Below are positions 61,403-64,000 of a stretch of 64,000 nucleotides of DNA, piece after piece. Position 1 is the first letter of the stretch; every line of letters begins with the position of its first letter. The notes beneath the pieces are model-generated. The model made no database searches. It was not told the origin of the DNA and saw only the letters and a list, made by a program, of their open reading frames with translations. This DNA is from Streptomyces calvus. GTDB taxonomy: Bacteria; Actinomycetota; Actinomycetes; Streptomycetales; Streptomycetaceae. A program made the translations under genes and the position numbers. The stretch is from the NCBI RefSeq assembly GCF_006782915.1, contig NZ_VCNP01000010.1, forward strand, positions 248,001 through 312,000, given 5' to 3'.

Positions 61403-62782
61403 TCAGTCCCGGCCGGCGATCCGGGCGAGCCGCTGTGCCTCGGCCCGGGCCGAGCGGGCGATCTCGTCCTCGTCGGCGGTGAGCAGCCGGCCGTTCTCCA
61501 CGATCTGCCGGCCGTTGACGAAGGAGGCGGTGACCGGCGCGGCGGCGCCGAGGACCAGCGCGGCGACCGGGTCGGCGATGGAGGAGTGGGCGAGGGTGTC
61601 CATCCGCCACAGCACCAGGTCGGCGAGCTTGCCGGGCTCCAGGGAGCCGATCTCGTCGGCGCGGCCCAGCACTCGGGCACCGCCGTAGGTGCCGAGCCGC
61701 AGGGCCTGCCGGGCGTTCAGGGCGGCCTCGCGGTGGGCGCCCAGACGGTTGACGAGCAGGGCGTTGCGCAGTTCGGTGTGCAGTTCGCCGGACTCGTTGG
61801 AGGCGGTGCCGTCCACGCCGAGGCCGACCGGGACACCCGCCGCGAGGAGGTCGGGGACGCGGGCGATGCCGGCCGCGAGGCGCGCGTTGGAGGAGGGGCA
61901 GTGGGCGACGCCGGTCCGGGTGCGGGCGAAGGCGGCGATGTCGGAGTCGTTCATGTGGACGCAGTGCGCCATCCACACGTCCTCGCCGAGCCAGCCGGTG
62001 GACTCGAAGTAGTCGGTGGGCCCCATGCCGAACAGTTCGTGGCAGAACTTCTCCTCCTCCACGGTCTCCGAGCCGTGGGTGTGCAGGCGCACCCCGAGCC
62101 GGCGGGCCAGTTCCGCGCCCCGGCGGAGCAGTTCGGTGGAGACGGAGAACGGGGAGCAGGGGGCGACGGCGACCTGGGTCATGGCGTCGGAGGAGGGGTC
62201 GTGGTGCGTGCGCACCGTCTCCTCGGTGGCGGCGAGCGCGTCCTCCAGGGTCTCCACGGCGAAGTCCGGGGGCAGGCCGCCGTCCTTCTCGCTGCGGTCC
62301 ATGGAGCCGCGGGCGAGGGTGAAGCGGACGCCCATGTCGCGGGCGGCGCCGATGATCGCGCCGGACAGGTCGCCGGAGCCGTGCGGGAAGACGTAGTGGT
62401 GGTCCATGGCGGTGGTGACGCCGCCGCGGGCCATCATCGCGAGCGAGCCCCGGGCCGCCGCCCGCACCATCGGCTCGTCGATGCGCGCCCAGGTCGGGTA
62501 GAGGGCGACGAGCCAGTCGAAGAGGTTGTGGTCGGTGGCCAGGCCCCGGGTGATCCACTGGTAGAAGTGGTGGTGGGTGTTGACCAGTCCGGGCGTCGCC
62601 AGGTGTCCGGCGGCGTCGATGCGGCGGGCGACGTTCTCCAGGCCGTCGGGGGCCGGGCCCGCGCCGAGCGACTCGATGCGGTTGCCGGCGAGGACGAGGT
62701 GGCCGGAGGCGTACTCGGTGTCCTCGGCGTCGACGGTCGCGATGGCGCAGTTGTCGATGACGATGCGCTGGGCTGCTGCCAT
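61403..62782 (-). CDS. 8-oxoguanine deaminase
   Basis: The enzyme has 459 residues in the amidohydrolase superfamily. Metal ligands are NTHHHFYQW (His pair), HTHGSE, AHCVHMN and GVDGTASNE (Asp). DHHYVFPHGSG and CSPFSVS match the group that deaminates 8-oxoguanine (and related isocytosine types) to urate. Production of urate fits the uricase gene immediately upstream in the same direction. ATG at 62782 is backed by AAAGGA. A strong terminator follows it. Confidence 0.88.
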   Translation of the reverse strand: MAAAQRIVIDNCAIATVDAEDTEYASGHLVLAGNRIESLGAGPAPDGLENVARRIDAAGHLATPGLVNTHHHFYQWITRGLATDHNLFDWLVALYPTWARIDEPMVRAAARGSLAMMARGGVTTAMDHHYVFPHGSGDLSGAIIGAARDMGVRFTLARGSMDRSEKDGGLPPDFAVETLEDALAATEETVRTHHDPSSDAMTQVAVAPCSPFSVSTELLRRGAELARRLGVRLHTHGSETVEEEKFCHELFGMGPTDYFESTGWLGEDVWMAHCVHMNDSDIAAFARTRTGVAHCPSSNARLAAGIARVPDLLAAGVPVGLGVDGTASNESGELHTELRNALLVNRLGAHREAALNARQALRLGTYGGARVLGRADEIGSLEPGKLADLVLWRMDTLAHSSIADPVAALVLGAAAPVTASFVNGRQIVENGRLLTADEDEIARSARAEAQRLARIAGRD

Positions 62783-62904
62783 GGTGCGTCCTTTTCGCTT
62801 TCGTGGAGAGGGCACGGCAGGACCCCGGGGGTTTTGAGTGCCGTGGCCGGGGAGACGTCCTCCCCGGCCACGGGTGCCGAGTGAGGTGCGGTCGGTGGGT
62901 GCGG

Positions 62905-63828
62905 TCAGAGGTTGGTGAGGTCCACCGGGATCCGCGGTTCGCAGCCGTCCCGCAGGACGGTGGCCTCGATCAGGCCGTAGGGCCGGTCGGCGGCGAAGTA
63001 GACCTCATTGTCGTTCTTTAGCCCGAACGGTTCCAGGTCCACCAGGAAGTGGTGCTTGTTCGGGAGGGAGAAGCGGACCTCGTCGATCTCGCTGCGGTGG
63101 TCGATGATCCGCGCGCCCATCTGGTACAGCGTCTGCTGGAGCGAGAGGGAGTAGGTCTCGGCGAAGGCCTGGAGCATGTGCTTCTTCGTCTGCTCGTAGG
63201 ACTTCTCCCAGTGGGGCATCTTCTGCTCGTCGTCGGTCCAGTTGAACCGCCAGCGGGCGGAGACCGAGGTGGCGAGGATCCGGTCGTACGCCTCCTTCAG
63301 CGTCGTGTACTTGTCCTTGACGTAGCCCCAGAACTCGGAGTTGGTGGAGTTCATCACCGTCAGGTCCTTCAGACCGGAGACGACCTCCCACTGCTCGCCG
63401 TCGTAGGTGATCTGGGTCAGCCGGGTCTCCTGGCCCTTGCGGACGAAGGAGTGCTTGATCTCGTCCGCGCCGATGAACCTGGAGTTGGCGTCGGAGGTGG
63501 CGATGCGCTCCCAGGCGTACTCCTCGATGCGGATGCGCGCCCGGTGGATGGGCTCCTGGGAGGTGACGAAGTGGCGGGCGAGGTGGATGCCGAACTGCTC
63601 GGCGGACTCGATGCCGTGCTCCTTGGCGAACGCGTACACCGTGTTCTTGGTGGTGTCGGTCGGCAGGACGTTGGCGTTGGAACCGGAGTAGTGGACCTCG
63701 TCCATGTCGCCGGACAGGGCGACGGAGACGTTCAGGTCCTTGATGTGGTGGGTGGCGCCGTCCCGCGTGATCCTGACGACTCGGTTCTCTGCCTTGCCGT
63801 ACTGGTTCTGTCCCAGAAAGGTGGGCAT
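62905..63828 (-). CDS. Uricase (urate oxidase, factor-independent)
   Basis: The enzyme has 307 residues and oxidises urate to 5-hydroxyisourate. The two T-fold domains are visible: TKNTVYAFAKEHGI, with the catalytic Lys/Thr pair near the N-terminus, and VMNSTNSEFWGYVKDKY with LPNKHHFLVDLEPFG in the second. It starts 6 bp after the 5-hydroxyisourate hydrolase stop, so both are in one operon. The deaminase gene lies 122 bp downstream and could be in the same transcript. Confidence 0.95.
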   Translation of the reverse strand: MPTFLGQNQYGKAENRVVRITRDGATHHIKDLNVSVALSGDMDEVHYSGSNANVLPTDTTKNTVYAFAKEHGIESAEQFGIHLARHFVTSQEPIHRARIRIEEYAWERIATSDANSRFIGADEIKHSFVRKGQETRLTQITYDGEQWEVVSGLKDLTVMNSTNSEFWGYVKDKYTTLKEAYDRILATSVSARWRFNWTDDEQKMPHWEKSYEQTKKHMLQAFAETYSLSLQQTLYQMGARIIDHRSEIDEVRFSLPNKHHFLVDLEPFGLKNDNEVYFAADRPYGLIEATVLRDGCEPRIPVDLTNL

Positions 63829-63834
63829 TGCTCG

Positions 63835-64000
63835 CTAGCTCCCTCGGTATACGGAGTAGCCGAACGGGTTGAGCAGCAGCGGTACGTGGTAGTGCTCCCC
63901 GGGGTTCACGGCGAAGGTGATCGCCACCTCGGGGAAGAACGCGGCACCGCTGTCCCGATTCGCGGGGGCGTCCTGCTGCGCATCGGCTTGCTTCTTCGCG
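63835..64000 (-). CDS. 5-hydroxyisourate hydrolase (partial, C-terminal part)
   Basis: Only the last 54 codons lie in the window; the gene continues beyond 64000. The C-terminal YRGS, preceded by [14 protein letters not shown], is the family hallmark, and the His of HYHVP is an active-site residue. [12 protein letters not shown] is the strand before it. Upstream of that, a polar stretch [17 protein letters not shown] is unlike most homologues and may be an insertion. It hydrolyses 5-hydroxyisourate and is made with uricase. Confidence 0.88.
   Translation of the reverse strand, partial: AKKQADAQQDAPANRDSGAAFFPEVAITFAVNPGEHYHVPLLLNPFGYSVYRGS

Overview
The window is high-GC actinobacterial DNA and almost certainly comes from a Streptomyces chromosome. 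The evidence is strong G/C bias at third codon positions, many GTG and some TTG starts, ATGA and GTGA start/stop overlaps, families typical of the genus (DUF6766, DUF5955, HipA_2, DUF5914 Rieske, RNase Sa, secreted GH62 with a ricin-type domain), and one TTA leucine codon of the bldA-dependent kind. I see no rRNA, tRNA, CRISPR array, prophage or intact insertion sequence. All families were assigned by reading motifs, not by database search.

Layout. 1-3.5 kb: arabinoxylan degradation (GH43, secreted GH62). 3.8-5.1 kb: a lipoprotein, 27-aa membrane peptide and DUF6766 operon. 5.4-8.7 kb: a TetR regulator divergent from a CocE-type hydrolase. 8.8-12.7 kb: an isoprenoid/carotenoid operon (GGPP synthase, CrtI-type desaturase, Rieske protein) whose middle position is filled by a repeat-built ORF. 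13.2-14.4 kb: MmpS-like and secreted proteins. 14.5-19.7 kb: a SWIM protein and SNF2 helicase pair. 20.2-26.9 kb: a sugar/polyol ABC importer with ROK kinase, a GntR regulator and a Gfo/Idh dehydrogenase, linked by two copies of the palindrome TGTCCGGACA. 27.0 kb: a 183-bp MITE-like element exactly at the stop codon of a response regulator. 27.2-31.7 kb: two-component system, secreted RNase, DHFR-like protein, SDR. 31.8-38.4 kb: allantoicase, allantoinase, IclR (AllR-like) regulator, MobA-like protein and malate synthase, with a shared operator before allB and aceB. 38.4-41 kb: HipA-like kinase, GNAT, VOC. 41.1-44.3 kb: two divergent IucA/IucC siderophore synthetases. 44.3-48.4 kb: VWA protein with a secreted partner, HxlR regulator with twin operators, and an AlaA-like aminotransferase. 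48.4-56.3 kb: two overlapping AlkB-fold dioxygenases, a membrane protein, a winged-helix protein and two Ser/Thr kinases, one fused to a long helical-repeat region. 56.4-59.7 kb: a hypothetical protein, a thioesterase, GH25 lysozyme and a Tat-exported amidase. 59.8-64 kb: purine salvage and degradation (NCS2 permease, 8-oxoguanine deaminase, uricase, 5-hydroxyisourate hydrolase).

How it fits together. The right end takes urate towards allantoin. The 32-38 kb block takes allantoin to glyoxylate and uses malate synthase to feed it into central metabolism, with the IclR regulator as the likely switch. The importer at 20-27 kb is probably induced by its own substrate. Intergenic tandem repeats are unusually frequent, with units of 34, 19, 45, 12, 6, 93 and 17 bp. 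The least understood parts are the dioxygenase/kinase neighbourhood (48.4-56.3 kb) and the repeat-derived linker in the carotenoid operon.
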